Assembly: GCA_016342325.1 (NCBI GenBank)
Contig: JAEINR010000020.1
Coordinates: 1 to 64,000, forward strand
Origin: Desulfobacterium sp.
Lineage (GTDB): Bacteria; Desulfobacterota; Desulfobacteria; Desulfobacterales; Desulfobacteraceae
DNA length: 64,000 bases
Reading direction: 5' to 3'
The translations under genes were made by a program, and so were the position numbers. Each line of letters starts with the position of its first letter. The first letter of the stretch is position 1. Below are positions 44,222 through 53,816 of this stretch, piece by piece. The notes under the pieces were generated by a model that worked only from the letters and a program-made list of their open reading frames with translations, ran no database searches and was not told where the DNA came from.

Positions 44222-46308
44222 TATTTCTCGTCGTTCTCTACAGCCTTGAGGCTAAGGCGGATCTTTCCGTCCCGGGTGATCTCAAGTACCTTGACCCGGA
44301 TGACCTCACCCTCTTTGACCACATCGGTGACCTTCTTCACTCGCTGGTTGGCAAGCTCGGAGATATGAACCAGGCCGTCCGTGCCGGTCTTGATTCTTAC
44401 AAAGGCACCGAAATCGGTGATCTTCACCACCTCTCCCTCGTAAATAGCGCCAATCTCAGGATCGAGTCCGATGTCGGTGACGATCTTTGCTGCGGCCTCA
44501 CCATCTTCCTGGTTTTCCGCTGCGATCTTCACAAGACCGGAGTCGTCCACCTCGATGTTGGTGTTGGTGTCCGCCTGGATGGAGCGGATCATCTTACCTC
44601 CAGGGCCGATGATCTCCCGGATCTTGTCGGGATTGATCTTGACGCTGATGATCTTGGGTGCATAGGGCGACATGTTGTCCCTGGCGTTGTCCAGGGTATC
44701 AAGCATGCGCTTTAGGATGTGAAGCCGTCCTTCCCGAGCCTGGTTAAGGGCCTTGATCAGGACATCCTTGGAGAGTTCCCGAATCTTGATGTCCATCTGA
44801 AGCGCTGTAATACCCTCTTCAGTGCCGGCCACCTTGAAGTCCATGTCTCCGAAATGATCCTCATCTCCGAGGATATCGCTGAGAACAACGGTGTTCTCCT
44901 CGTCGGAAACAAGTCCCATGGCAATACCGGATACAGGGGATTTGATGGGCACGCCACCGTCCATGAGGGCCAGGGTGCCAGCGCATACAGTGCCCATGGA
45001 AGAGCTACCGTTGGACTCCATCACCTCGCCCACAAGGCGGATGGTGTATTCGAAATCCTCAGAATTGGGCAGAACCCGCGCAAGGGCTCGGTGGGCAAGA
45101 TTGCCGTGACCGATATCCCTACGGCTCGGTCCACCCGCCCGCCGGCACTCGCCAACGGAAAAGGGAGGAAAGTTGTAGTGGAGCATGAAGTTCCGGGTCT
45201 CGTTTCCGTTCAGGGTCTCGACCCGCTGCTCGTCCGGTCCCGATCCCAGGGTCAGAATGCCCAGTACCTGGGTCTCGCCCCGGGTAAACAGCGCACTGCC
45301 GTGGGGCCGTGGCAGGGTACCCACCTCGCAGGTGATCTCCCTGACCTTGTCAAAGGCCCGGCCGTCGATTCGCTTGTTCTCAGTCAGGACAATCTTCCGG
45401 GAGACCTTTTTGATGAGATCTCCGAAAATGGATTTCACTTCACCCACCCGGTCAGAGAAATCCTCACCAAGGGACGCGATCATCTCAGCTCGAACAACAT
45501 CAAGGGCCTTGGTCCGTTCCATCTTTCCCTGGGTCTGGACAGCGGTATGAATGTTCCCTTCACAAAGTTCAGTAACCTTAGTAAGAAGCTCCTGGTCCAC
45601 CTCGGGGGGGGTATAGGCCCGCTTTTCTTTACCAAGGGCTGCCTTAAGCTCTTCCTGGAGTTCGATGATGGGCTGCATGCTCTCATGGCCAAAAAAGATC
45701 GCATCGAGCATCTCAGCTTCGGAAACGATGTTGGCACCGCCCTCCACCATGACCACACCGGTCTTGGACCCTGCAACCACAAGCTCAATATCACTGTCTT
45801 CCATCTGCTCAATGGTGGGGTTGGCAACAAATTCGCCGTCGATGCGACCGACCCTCACCCCTGCGATGGGACCTGCAAAGGGAATGTCAGACATCTGGAG
45901 TGCAGCGGAGGCGCCAACCAAGGCAAGGACATCCGGCTCGTTTTTCTTGTCGGTGGAGATGACGGTGGCAATCACCTGGATCTCACAGGCCCATCCCTTC
46001 TCAAACAGAGGGCGGATGGGACGATCGATGAGGCGAGCTGTCAGGGTCTCCCTTTCACTGGGCCGGCCGATCTCCCGCCTGAAATAGTTGCCCGGGATTC
46101 TACCGGCAGCATAGATCTTCTCCTGGTACTCCACAGTAAGGGGAAGAAAAGAGACGTTATCCCTAGGGGTTTTTGCCGCAACGGCGGTCACGAGCACAAT
46201 GGTCTCGCCGTGCTGTACGATGACCGACCCTGAAGCCTGTTTTGCGATTTTTCCGGCAGTGATGGTGAAATCCTTGCCGTTAAGCTGGGTTTTGAATATT
46301 TGTTCCAT
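44221..46308 (-). CDS. pnp: Polyribonucleotide nucleotidyltransferase (PNPase)
   Basis: A 695-residue enzyme with two RNase PH-type domains ([15 protein letters not shown]; later [14 protein letters not shown]), a KH domain ([12 protein letters not shown], about residues 565-576) and an S1 domain ([18 protein letters not shown]). It degrades RNA by phosphorolysis. It follows rpsO with a strongly folded spacer, the classical arrangement for PNPase autoregulation. The ATG is preceded by AGGAG. Confidence 0.97.
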   Translation of the reverse strand: MEQIFKTQLNGKDFTITAGKIAKQASGSVIVQHGETIVLVTAVAAKTPRDNVSFLPLTVEYQEKIYAAGRIPGNYFRREIGRPSERETLTARLIDRPIRPLFEKGWACEIQVIATVISTDKKNEPDVLALVGASAALQMSDIPFAGPIAGVRVGRIDGEFVANPTIEQMEDSDIELVVAGSKTGVVMVEGGANIVSEAEMLDAIFFGHESMQPIIELQEELKAALGKEKRAYTPPEVDQELLTKVTELCEGNIHTAVQTQGKMERTKALDVVRAEMIASLGEDFSDRVGEVKSIFGDLIKKVSRKIVLTENKRIDGRAFDKVREITCEVGTLPRPHGSALFTRGETQVLGILTLGSGPDEQRVETLNGNETRNFMLHYNFPPFSVGECRRAGGPSRRDIGHGNLAHRALARVLPNSEDFEYTIRLVGEVMESNGSSSMGTVCAGTLALMDGGVPIKSPVSGIAMGLVSDEENTVVLSDILGDEDHFGDMDFKVAGTEEGITALQMDIKIRELSKDVLIKALNQAREGRLHILKRMLDTLDNARDNMSPYAPKIISVKINPDKIREIIGPGGKMIRSIQADTNTNIEVDDSGLVKIAAENQEDGEAAAKIVTDIGLDPEIGAIYEGEVVKITDFGAFVRIKTGTDGLVHISELANQRVKKVTDVVKEGEVIRVKVLEITRDGKIRLSLKAVENDEK

Positions 46309-46325
46309 AATTTGCTCCTGTAAAG

Positions 46326-46442
46326 AGGCGGCTCAAAAGCATCTTCATACAGAATAAACCCGCACCTCCAGCATAAAAATCACGACGGTTTTTATGCTGC
46401 ATATGCGAACTTATTCAGGTATCTGCCAAAGAGGCGCCGCCT
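46326..46442 (-). promoter_or_regulatory. Large folded spacer between rpsO and pnp
   Basis: Nested arms: AGGCGGC / GCCGCCT (outer, 46326-46332 with 46436-46442), GAATAA / TTATTC (middle), and an 11-bp perfect CAGCATAAAAA / TTTTTATGCTG (46369-46379 with 46389-46399). In E. coli a long hairpin ahead of pnp is cut by RNase III for autoregulation; this one looks analogous. Confidence 0.65.
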
Positions 46443-46454
46443 GTTTGTTAAGTC

Positions 46455-46482
46455 GAACCGGCACCAGGGATGGTGCCGGTTC
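46455..46482 (-). terminator. Perfect 12-bp hairpin after rpsO
   Basis: GAACCGGCACCA / TGGTGCCGGTTC with a four-base loop, nine bases after the rpsO stop. On the minus strand no T-run follows, so it may protect or process the mRNA or act as a partial terminator. Confidence 0.6.
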
Positions 46483-46490
46483 CGTTCATG

Positions 46491-46760
46491 CTATCGTCTC
46501 AGACCGAGTCTTTCGATCAACGAACGATATCTTGAGATGTCCTTTTTCTTGAGATAATCAAGAAGGCTGCGACGCCTTCCAACAAGGATAAGAAGACCCC
46601 TTCTTGAATGGTGATCTTTTTTGTGGATTTTGACATGATCAGTAAGGTAGCTGATTCGGTGGGTCAGAAGAGCCACCTGCACTTCAGGTGATCCTGTGTC
46701 ACCCTCATGGAGCTTGAAATTCTCGATCATTTCTTCTTTGTTTTCTGCCAGTAAAACCAC
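46491..46760 (-). CDS. rpsO: 30S ribosomal protein S15
   Basis: An 89-residue S15. It has the typical [19 protein letters not shown] (about residues 18-36) and the C-terminal [16 protein letters not shown]. The start is a GTG (46760) preceded by AAGGAG seven bases upstream. It lies directly upstream of pnp. Its promoter is not clear in the 150-base gap to truB. Confidence 0.97.
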   Translation of the reverse strand: MVLLAENKEEMIENFKLHEGDTGSPEVQVALLTHRISYLTDHVKIHKKDHHSRRGLLILVGRRRSLLDYLKKKDISRYRSLIERLGLRR

Positions 46761-46909
46761 TTTTGTACTCCTTATTCTTTGGAATAAATAAATATAAGGA
46801 AGCCCTATGATAGGGATTCAATAAAGCGGTCATCCAATATTCCATTCAGACGACCAAAAACGGATCGGAAAACCCATTACCTGTTTTTCCAAACGCTATA
46901 TGCTAAATG

Positions 46910-47818
46910 TTAATCGACAAAAACGCAACAATAATTATATTTGTCACCGTCAGGATCGTACTCGACCACGGCCGCAAGACCGCCATCCGGATTAACGATT
47001 TTCACAAAGGGTTTGCCCATATCCACCGGGGGAGCGATCTTCTTATCAAGGGAGAGATCCTGGCCAAAGCCAATTTTTCTCAACAGCTCGCCGTCCGCTT
47101 CAAACCCGGGCATGAACGAGAGCACCTCGGCCATGGGCACAATTCTCTGTATCGCCCCATCAAGGTCCATGGATTCGAAGTCGGAAAGGGAAACCGCCCT
47201 GTCCACGGAAAATCCGCAGGAATGGGTCCTCCGAAGGGCAGTCAGGTGGGCGCCGCAGCCAAGCTTGGTTCCGATGTCCTGGGCAAGACTACGGATATAG
47301 GTCCCGGCAGAGGAGTGCACATCAATGGTCACATGGGGCATCTCAACCTTAACCATGGCGATGGAGTAGATCTCTATCGCCCTGGGCGGCTTTTGCACGG
47401 CCTTACCTTGGCGGGCCAGTTTGTAGAGGGGCTGGCCATTGTGCTTCAGGGCAGAGTAAATGGGAGGATGCTGGAGCTGGGGGCCGAGAAAGGCGTTGAC
47501 CACCTCCTGGACCTGTTGTTCCGTAATTTGGGTTAGGACCGATGGGTCGGCCCTGTTTTCCACCTGGCCTGTGCAGTCCAGGGTGTCTGTCGTAACCCCA
47601 AGGCAAAGGGTGGCCCGATATTGTTTGGGGCCGCCCAGTAAAAACCTTGAGATCCGAGTCCCCTTGTTGATGCCGCAGAGCATAAGCCCTGTGGCAAAGG
47701 GGTCCAGGGTGCCGGTATGCCCGACTTTCTTGACGTTGAGGTGCCTCTTTACCCGGGCAACGACCTTGGCCGATGAAATGCCCTCGGGTTTGTCTACGGC
47801 AACGATTCCGTGGTTCAT
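46910..47818 (-). CDS. truB: tRNA pseudouridine-55 synthase
   Basis: A 302-residue enzyme. The catalytic-Asp motif region is [16 protein letters not shown] (about residues 34-49), and [13 protein letters not shown] and [12 protein letters not shown] are TruB hallmarks. It makes Psi55 in tRNA T-loops. The start overlaps the rbfA stop by four bases, as in the standard nusA-infB-rbfA-truB-rpsO order. Confidence 0.96.
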   Translation of the reverse strand: MNHGIVAVDKPEGISSAKVVARVKRHLNVKKVGHTGTLDPFATGLMLCGINKGTRISRFLLGGPKQYRATLCLGVTTDTLDCTGQVENRADPSVLTQITEQQVQEVVNAFLGPQLQHPPIYSALKHNGQPLYKLARQGKAVQKPPRAIEIYSIAMVKVEMPHVTIDVHSSAGTYIRSLAQDIGTKLGCGAHLTALRRTHSCGFSVDRAVSLSDFESMDLDGAIQRIVPMAEVLSFMPGFEADGELLRKIGFGQDLSLDKKIAPPVDMGKPFVKIVNPDGGLAAVVEYDPDGDKYNYCCVFVD

Positions 47819-48177
47819 TCTTCCGGGTCGCTCTCCTTTGAAACAGATCGAAGCAGCGCATCGATCTTAGAGCCATGGTCAAAGGATTTATCATGGAGGA
47901 ACTTCAGTTCCGGCATGTATCGAAGCTGAAGTTTTGATGCCACATGGCGCTTGATAAACCCATGGCAACTCCTGAACCCTTCGGCGGCCTCCTTGATCCG
48001 ATCCTCGCCGCCGAAAACCGAAAAGTAGACGTAGGCGAGTTTCAAATCCGAGGTGACCTGTACGCTGCTGATGGTGGCCAGCTCGACCCGTGGGTCCTGG
48101 ATCTTCTTATGGATCAGCTCCGAAAGAACCGCCTGGATTTTTATACCGACTCTTTCGGATCTTGGATATGGCTTCAT
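47815..48177 (-). CDS. rbfA: Ribosome-binding factor A
   Basis: A 120-residue RbfA, one KH-like domain: [20 protein letters not shown] at about residues 6-25 and AYVYFSVFG at about 49-57. It helps 30S maturation. Its start is overlapped by infB's stop (four bases), so translation is coupled. Confidence 0.95.
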   Translation of the reverse strand: MKPYPRSERVGIKIQAVLSELIHKKIQDPRVELATISSVQVTSDLKLAYVYFSVFGGEDRIKEAAEGFRSCHGFIKRHVASKLQLRYMPELKFLHDKSFDHGSKIDALLRSVSKESDPEE

Positions 48178-51100
48178 TCCTTTATCTGCTCCATTTGGGC
48201 CTTTCTCTCTTCGATCTCATAGCTCTCGAAGATATCGCCTATCTTGATGTCGTTGTAGCGCTCGATGCCGATGCCGCACTCATACCCCTGGGCAACTTCC
48301 TTGACATCGTCCTTGAATCGCCTGAGGGAGGATACGGTGGAATCGCACTTGACCACGCCGTCCCTGAGAAGTCGAATCTTCTGACCCCTGGTGATCTTAC
48401 CATCCAAGACAAAGGATCCGGCAATGGTAAGGCCCTTGTGGGGAATGACAAACGTGTCTCTCACCTCGGCACTTCCAAGGATTTTCTCGTGGAAGGTGGA
48501 TGGCATGAGTCCTGTGATGGCAGCCTTGATATCGTTGATAACATTGTAAATGATATCATAGAAGCGCATGTCCACGTTCTCGTCCTTGGCCATGGTGCGG
48601 ACCTTTGGCGTGGGCCGAACGTTGAATCCGATGATGATGGCGTCGGAAACAGCGGCAAGGGAAACATCAGACTCGTTGATGGCGCCGGTGCCGGTATGGA
48701 CGATGGAGATGTTGACCTCATCCTGTTCAAGCTTCATGATGGACTCGTTCAGGGCTTCGATACTACCGTGAACATCGGCCTTAACAATGAGCTTCAACTC
48801 CTTCACCTCGTCGCCACCCATGCTGTCGAAAAGCCTTTCAAGGTTTGCACGGCTCCGCTTTGCAAGAATCTTCGCCCGCTGCTTGTGCATCCTTGAATCA
48901 CTCACGTGCTTGGCATCCTTTTCCGAATCAAGGGCAACAAACTCATCGCCTGCTTCGGGAACACCGCTCAGCCCGACGATCTCAACCGGTGTGCTGGGTC
49001 CTGCTTCCTTCACGTCCTGACCGGTGTCACCGATCATCACGCGGATTTTACCTGCATGGAGTCCGCAGACAACGGGCTGACCTGCCCTAAGGGTACCCTG
49101 ATTCACCAGGATAGTGGCAACAGGTCCCCGACCGGCGTCAAGCCGTGCCTCAATGACATTACCGGTGGCAAGCCTATCTGGGTTGGCCTTCAGCTCGAGC
49201 ACCTCCGCCTGGAGTAAAATCATCTCAAGCAACGCGTCGATGCCATCGCCTGTCTTTGCAGACACCTTGCCAAAGATGACGTCGCCGCCCCACTCCTCTG
49301 ACAAAAGACCCTGTTCCGAAAGTTCCCGGGTTACCCTGTCCGGATCAGCGCCCGGCTTATCCATCTTATTGACAGCCACCACCACGGGAACACCCGCAGC
49401 CTTTGAATGGTTGATGGCCTCAATGGTCTGGGGCATGACACCGTCGTCCGCAGCAACCACCAGGACAACCAAGTCAGTCACCTGGGCCCCCCTGGATCGC
49501 ATGGATGTAAAGGCAGCATGGCCCGGGGTATCGAGAAAGGTGATGGTCCCGCTGGGGGTATCCACACTATAGGCACCGATGTGCTGGGTGATTCCACCGG
49601 CCTCACCTGTGGCGATCTTAGACTTCCTAATCATGTCCAGAAGCGAGGTCTTACCATGGTCAACATGACCCATGATGGTGACAACAGGCGGTCTTGAAAC
49701 CTGCTTCTCAAGATCAACCTCAGCCTCCTGTACCTGGAGGACGATATCCTCCTCCATGGAAGCCTTTTCCACTTCATAGTCGAATTCTGCAGCCACAAGG
49801 GTAGCCGTATCAAAATCAATGGTCTGATTAACCGTTGCCATAACGCCCAGGCCCATGAGCTTCACGATCATCTCGTTGGCCTTGATTCCCATTCGTTTTG
49901 CAAGCTCTGCAAGCTCGATGGTCTCATCGATCTTGACACGCCTCTTGATGGCCTTTGGAACGGTAATCTGGGTCTTCAGGGTCTTTGCCTTCTTATACCT
50001 TGTATCTTTTCTTCGGCCCTTTTTGCCCCCTGGCCGTCTCTCGTAGAGATCCTTGCCCTCGACAACGGATTTTCTCTTCCTGGGAGCGCCCTTTGAAAAG
50101 GCATCTCCTACGGGAGCGCCTTCTTTTTTAGTCTTCCACTCTTTTTTCTTGCTTCGCTTTGCATCGGCCTCACTGGCAGGTGGGATGGTATCAGGACGTC
50201 CACCGGGAGCGGGACGGCCAGCAGCAGGACGACCGCCGGGAGCGGGACGAGCACCGGGAGCAGGACGAGCACCGGGAGCAGGACGAGCACCAGCAGCGGG
50301 ACGTTGAGTCTGCTGACCAGGACCGGCCCCGGCCGGTTTTGGCCTACCGTTGGTTCGTTGCGCCGCCTCTCTGGTCTTGGTCCTAGGGGAGACCGGGATG
50401 GGCACAGCCATCTTGATTATCTTTGCAGGCGTTGAGCGTTTCTGAACCTTTTTCTTTTTTCGTTTCTTATCGTTTTCTTCAGCTGTATCCATGCTTTTTC
50501 CGGGAACCTCGGTCTCAGACTCTGGGGCATCCTTGGATGTTTCCTTGGCCTCTATAGCGGTATCCTCTTGTTCGGGTTGAGGCTCTTTTTCTGAAGCCTT
50601 TTCCTCTGTTTTTTGGTTCTCGTCGGTCGCCTTGACCGGCTCGGACTCGTTCGCTGCCGTCTCCGGCACCTGCTCTTTCTGAGCAGCCTCAACCGGTTTC
50701 GTTTCAACGATCGGCTCGGGCTCTTTTTCCAGCTGTTCAGGCGCCTGCTCTGTTGAGACAGCCGCAACCTGTTCTGTTTCAGCTACAGGCGAGGGCTCGT
50801 CTTTGACCTCGATCGGCTCTTCAACCGCCTCTGGAGCCTGTTCTGGCGCCTCGACCGGCCTTTGGATAATTTTAGCCGACTTGGACTTGGCTTTAACCGG
50901 CTTCTCCGGGACAGCAGCCTTTGGTTCAGGCGTTTCCTCCGGCTCTATCTCGGGGGGCTCTACAACATTGGACTCTTTGAGCTCAAGTGCGGCCTCTTCT
51001 TTTTTGGGATCTTCAGGGACATTCTCGAATACGATGGGTTCTTCCTCCTTGGCAACAGGAGTTGCCGTGTCCTGGACAGGTTCTTCTTGCTCTTCCGCTT

Positions 51101-51338
51101 CTTCCGGCGCTTTGATCGTATCCGGCTTACGTCTTCGAATCACAGAAGGTTTCACCCGGGTGTCCGCCTGTTGCTTTTTCTGGCCAAACAGGCTTTTTCG
51201 GACCTGACTCTCCGTTTCACCCTCCAGAGAGCTCATATGGCTTTTCACTTCTATGTTCATAGCCTTAAGCTTTGTAAGGAGCGCTTTATTCGTCATATTC
51301 AGCTTTTTGGCCAGCTCATATACCCTGATTTTTGCCAT
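48174..51338 (-). CDS. infB: Translation initiation factor IF-2
   Basis: The ATG at 51338 ([13 protein letters not shown]) is the expected IF-2 start, giving 1054 residues; a TTG at 51350 adds four. The N-terminal domain is followed by a long acidic Glu/Pro region (about residues 70-300) and a Gly-Ala-Arg-Pro region with five or more GARPAP-type hexapeptides, coded by 18-bp repeats around 50207-50310. The GTPase has [20 protein letters not shown] and NKMDKPG. It places initiator tRNA on the ribosome. Confidence 0.97.
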   Translation of the reverse strand: MAKIRVYELAKKLNMTNKALLTKLKAMNIEVKSHMSSLEGETESQVRKSLFGQKKQQADTRVKPSVIRRRKPDTIKAPEEAEEQEEPVQDTATPVAKEEEPIVFENVPEDPKKEEAALELKESNVVEPPEIEPEETPEPKAAVPEKPVKAKSKSAKIIQRPVEAPEQAPEAVEEPIEVKDEPSPVAETEQVAAVSTEQAPEQLEKEPEPIVETKPVEAAQKEQVPETAANESEPVKATDENQKTEEKASEKEPQPEQEDTAIEAKETSKDAPESETEVPGKSMDTAEENDKKRKKKKVQKRSTPAKIIKMAVPIPVSPRTKTREAAQRTNGRPKPAGAGPGQQTQRPAAGARPAPGARPAPGARPAPGGRPAAGRPAPGGRPDTIPPASEADAKRSKKKEWKTKKEGAPVGDAFSKGAPRKRKSVVEGKDLYERRPGGKKGRRKDTRYKKAKTLKTQITVPKAIKRRVKIDETIELAELAKRMGIKANEMIVKLMGLGVMATVNQTIDFDTATLVAAEFDYEVEKASMEEDIVLQVQEAEVDLEKQVSRPPVVTIMGHVDHGKTSLLDMIRKSKIATGEAGGITQHIGAYSVDTPSGTITFLDTPGHAAFTSMRSRGAQVTDLVVLVVAADDGVMPQTIEAINHSKAAGVPVVVAVNKMDKPGADPDRVTRELSEQGLLSEEWGGDVIFGKVSAKTGDGIDALLEMILLQAEVLELKANPDRLATGNVIEARLDAGRGPVATILVNQGTLRAGQPVVCGLHAGKIRVMIGDTGQDVKEAGPSTPVEIVGLSGVPEAGDEFVALDSEKDAKHVSDSRMHKQRAKILAKRSRANLERLFDSMGGDEVKELKLIVKADVHGSIEALNESIMKLEQDEVNISIVHTGTGAINESDVSLAAVSDAIIIGFNVRPTPKVRTMAKDENVDMRFYDIIYNVINDIKAAITGLMPSTFHEKILGSAEVRDTFVIPHKGLTIAGSFVLDGKITRGQKIRLLRDGVVKCDSTVSSLRRFKDDVKEVAQGYECGIGIERYNDIKIGDIFESYEIEERKAQMEQIKE

Positions 51339-51465
51339 TGGTCCCCCCAAATATTGATCTCATATTCTGTTTGTTAGAAGCCTGATTTCCACGAAACAGC
51401 TACTGCCAGGCTTCGTGCTCTGCAGTAAATTCCGTCCATGCCAACCTATTGTTGCATCGGCACAC

Positions 51466-52959
51466 CTACTCGCCCGGTTCTGGTTCTTTGTCAGGCGCTT
51501 CGTTCGGCTCATCAAGCACATCGTCCGGCTCTTCAGATGCTTCATCCAACTCTTCAGATGCTTCATCCAACTCTTCAGATGCTTCATCCAGATCCTCAGA
51601 TGCTTCATCCAGCTCTTCAGATGTTTCATCCAGCTCCTCAGATGCTTCATCCAGTTCTTCAGGGGAATCCCCTTCCGAAAGAGAGGTTTCCTCAACAGGC
51701 TCGGATGCGGCAATTTCCGGGTTCACCCCAGCCATTGTTTTTGCACTCTTAATCAGCTTATCTGCGTCTACCTCTTCAAGATCCGTCACCGATGACAGGT
51801 CACCGGGATTGGCCGCAGAAACATCCTTGAACGAGTTGAACCCGCCCTTGAACAATTTTTCGGCCATGGCAAGGGAAACGCCGGGGATCGACATCAAAGA
51901 GTCGTACCCCTGCTTGAGTTCACTACTGTACTCATCCTCGCTCATCACCTCCAGGTGCCAACCGGTGAGCCTGCAGGCCAAACGAACGTTTTGCCCGTTC
52001 TTTCCGATGGCAATGGAGAGGAAGTCGTCTGGAACGATCACCTCCATACTCCGGTTGTCCTCGTCTATGATAACCCTTGCAATTTCCGCCGGAGCCAAGG
52101 CGTTACAGACAAATTTTGCCACGTCCGGGTTCCAGGGAACGATATCGATCTTCTCGCCCCGGAGCTCCTGAACGATGCTCTGAACCCGGTTACCCCTCAT
52201 GCCGACACAGGCACCTACGGGATCCACATCGGAATCGGTGGAGCTCACGGCGATCTTGGATCGAACGCCAGACTCCCGGGCCGTTCCTCGGATACTCACG
52301 ATTCCCTCGGCAATTTCCGGAACCTCTGTTGCAAACAACTTTGCAATGAATTCGGGATGGGTTCGGGAAAGAATGACCTGTGCACCCCTGGCCTCTTCAA
52401 GCACATCGAGGATATAAGCCCGGATACGATCCCCACGGCGGTAGTTTTCCCGAGGCATCTGCTCCCTGGAGGTAAGTACGGCCTCGGCCTGCCCCAGGTT
52501 GACAATGATGTTGCCCCGGTCTATCCGCTGGACGATTCCATTGATGATCTCGCCCTTTTTATGGATGAAGTTCTCGTACACGGCATTCCGTTCGGCTTCC
52601 TTCATCTTCTGGATGATCACCTGTTTGGCGCTCTGGGCAGCGATCCTGCCGAACTCGGCTGTGTCAATCTTAATGCCAAGGCTGTCGCCCACTTCACACG
52701 CCGGATCATATTTCTGCCCCTCTTTAAGGGTCAGTTCGATGTTGGGATCGTCGACATCGGCCACAATCTCCTTGAACTGAAAGACTTCGACCTCACCACT
52801 CTTCTCATCATAGTGAACTTCTACATCGGCTCTGGTCCCAAGCTTTTTTTTGGCAGCCGATTCAACAGCCTCCTTAAGAGTGGTTATGAGCACCTCAATG
52901 TTTATGCCCTTTTCCCGGCTTACCTGCTCAATAACCCGTTTAATATCTGTAATAAGCAT
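51466..52959 (-). CDS. nusA: Transcription termination/antitermination protein NusA
   Basis: A 497-residue NusA with an N-terminal domain (ITDIKRVIEQVSREKGINIE), S1 (GEIINGIVQRIDRGNIIV), two KH domains (GACVGMRGNRVQSIV; IGKNGQNVRLA) and a C-terminal helical region. It ends in a strongly acidic repeat tail of seven-residue units (SEELDEA-type, about residues 435-480). The ATG at 52959 follows GGAGAG. There is no ylxR-type gene between it and infB, only a 127-base spacer. Confidence 0.96.
   Translation of the reverse strand: MLITDIKRVIEQVSREKGINIEVLITTLKEAVESAAKKKLGTRADVEVHYDEKSGEVEVFQFKEIVADVDDPNIELTLKEGQKYDPACEVGDSLGIKIDTAEFGRIAAQSAKQVIIQKMKEAERNAVYENFIHKKGEIINGIVQRIDRGNIIVNLGQAEAVLTSREQMPRENYRRGDRIRAYILDVLEEARGAQVILSRTHPEFIAKLFATEVPEIAEGIVSIRGTARESGVRSKIAVSSTDSDVDPVGACVGMRGNRVQSIVQELRGEKIDIVPWNPDVAKFVCNALAPAEIARVIIDEDNRSMEVIVPDDFLSIAIGKNGQNVRLACRLTGWHLEVMSEDEYSSELKQGYDSLMSIPGVSLAMAEKLFKGGFNSFKDVSAANPGDLSSVTDLEEVDADKLIKSAKTMAGVNPEIAASEPVEETSLSEGDSPEELDEASEELDETSEELDEASEDLDEASEELDEASEELDEASEEPDDVLDEPNEAPDKEPEPGE
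51529..51661 (-). repeat. 21-bp tandem repeats coding the NusA acidic tail
   Basis: Six near-identical 21-bp units plus a partial seventh, starting at 51529 and every 21 bases, translated as EELDEAS-type heptads in nusA. Length variation between strains would be expected. Confidence 0.9.
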
Positions 52960-52976
52960 CACTACTCTCCATGTGG

Positions 52977-53444
52977 CTAAGCAAGTCTTGATTTGCTGAT
53001 CTGTTCAAATTGAAAAGCAATCGTCTTTTTATTAACAACAACTTCAACGCACCCGTCTTGAATCCCGTTCAGGATTCCAGTAAACTTTTGACGGTCTTCA
53101 ATGGGTTCAAAGGTCTCGATCTTCACCTTCCTTCCCTTGAACCGTTCAAAGTCGGCCGCTTTTTTCAAAGGCCGTTTCGAACCAGGGGAGGAGACTTCGA
53201 GTCGATAGGACTCAATATCCTCCAAATGGACATCGATCAGGTCACCCAGTTGCCTTGCCATGTGGACGCAGTCGTCAATTGTAATGCCGCTTGGCTTGTC
53301 AAGGTAGACCCGAACAAGCATTCCGCCCTGGTCCGAGAGGCGTTCCACGTGCACAAGTTCAAACCCCTCTGCAAGACACAGGGGCTCTGCCACCTCTTCT
53401 ATCCCGACAATAATGGGATCTTGATTTTTCTGTTGTATCTTCAT
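52977..53444 (-). CDS. rimP: Ribosome maturation factor RimP
   Basis: A 155-residue RimP. GFELVHVERLSDQGGMLVRV at about residues 28-47 and IDDCVHMARQLGDLIDV at about 56-72 are conserved, and SPGSKRPLKKAADFERF at about 89-105 is the family hallmark (SPGxxRPL). It is the first gene of the rimP-nusA-infB-rbfA-truB-rpsO-pnp block and is followed by nusA after 17 bases. Confidence 0.95.
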   Translation of the reverse strand: MKIQQKNQDPIIVGIEEVAEPLCLAEGFELVHVERLSDQGGMLVRVYLDKPSGITIDDCVHMARQLGDLIDVHLEDIESYRLEVSSPGSKRPLKKAADFERFKGRKVKIETFEPIEDRQKFTGILNGIQDGCVEVVVNKKTIAFQFEQISKSRLA

Positions 53445-53494
53445 GACGCTCTCACCGGCGACCCCCTGTCCAAGCTCGTGTTAACAGATCTCCA

Positions 53495-53523
53495 AAAAAT
53501 AGAAAAACGGGCAGATGCCCGTT
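53495..53523 (-). terminator. Intrinsic terminator of the tRNA-Gly transcript
   Basis: On the minus strand: AACGGGCA-TC-TGCCCGTT (53506-53523), then TTTCTATTTTTT. It is downstream of the tRNA gene and upstream of rimP, separating the two. Confidence 0.8.
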
Positions 53524-53639
53524 CCCTGATGCAAAAAACAACTATTAAGTCCTCATAAAAAAACGCTGCTGAAGGCTTAGATCGAATATCACTCAAACAC
53601 TATGGAACAAATACCTGCCGCTACCTAATGTATTAATGG

Positions 53640-53712
53640 AGCGGGCAACGAGGTTCGAACTCGCGACCCCAAGCTTGGGAAGCTTGTACTCTACCAACTG
53701 AGCTATACCCGC
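53640..53712 (-). tRNA. tRNA-Gly (anticodon CCC)
   Basis: A full cloverleaf can be drawn on the minus strand: acceptor GCGGGTA / TGCCCGC, D-arm TAGCTCAGTTGGTAGAGTA, anticodon stem CAAGC with loop TTCCCAA (anticodon CCC, glycine), variable GGGGTC, and T-arm GCGAG-TTCGAAC-CTCG. The 3' CCA is not encoded. A strong promoter lies just upstream and a terminator downstream. Confidence 0.93.
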
Positions 53713-53725
53713 ACCTTAATTCAAA

Positions 53726-53754
53726 AGAGTACCACAAATAGTTTCCAGTGTCAA
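53726..53754 (-). promoter_or_regulatory. Promoter of tRNA-Gly
   Basis: On the minus strand: TTGACA (53754-53749), 17-base spacer, TACTCT (53731-53726). The tRNA 5' end is 14 bases beyond the -10 box. Confidence 0.75.
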
Positions 53755-53816
53755 CAGCAAGTTTCCCAATATTCGTATTAGCGACACCGAAAGCAACATC
53801 CCAGCCTCCCCAAGGA

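Noticed and set aside
44719-46233. 504-codon plus-strand frame over pnp
   Set aside because: Antisense to PNPase; composition typical of a shadow frame.
51415-52171. Overlapping plus-strand frames over the nusA tail repeats
   Set aside because: Repeats of 21 bp keep all frames open; the nusA frame is the real one.
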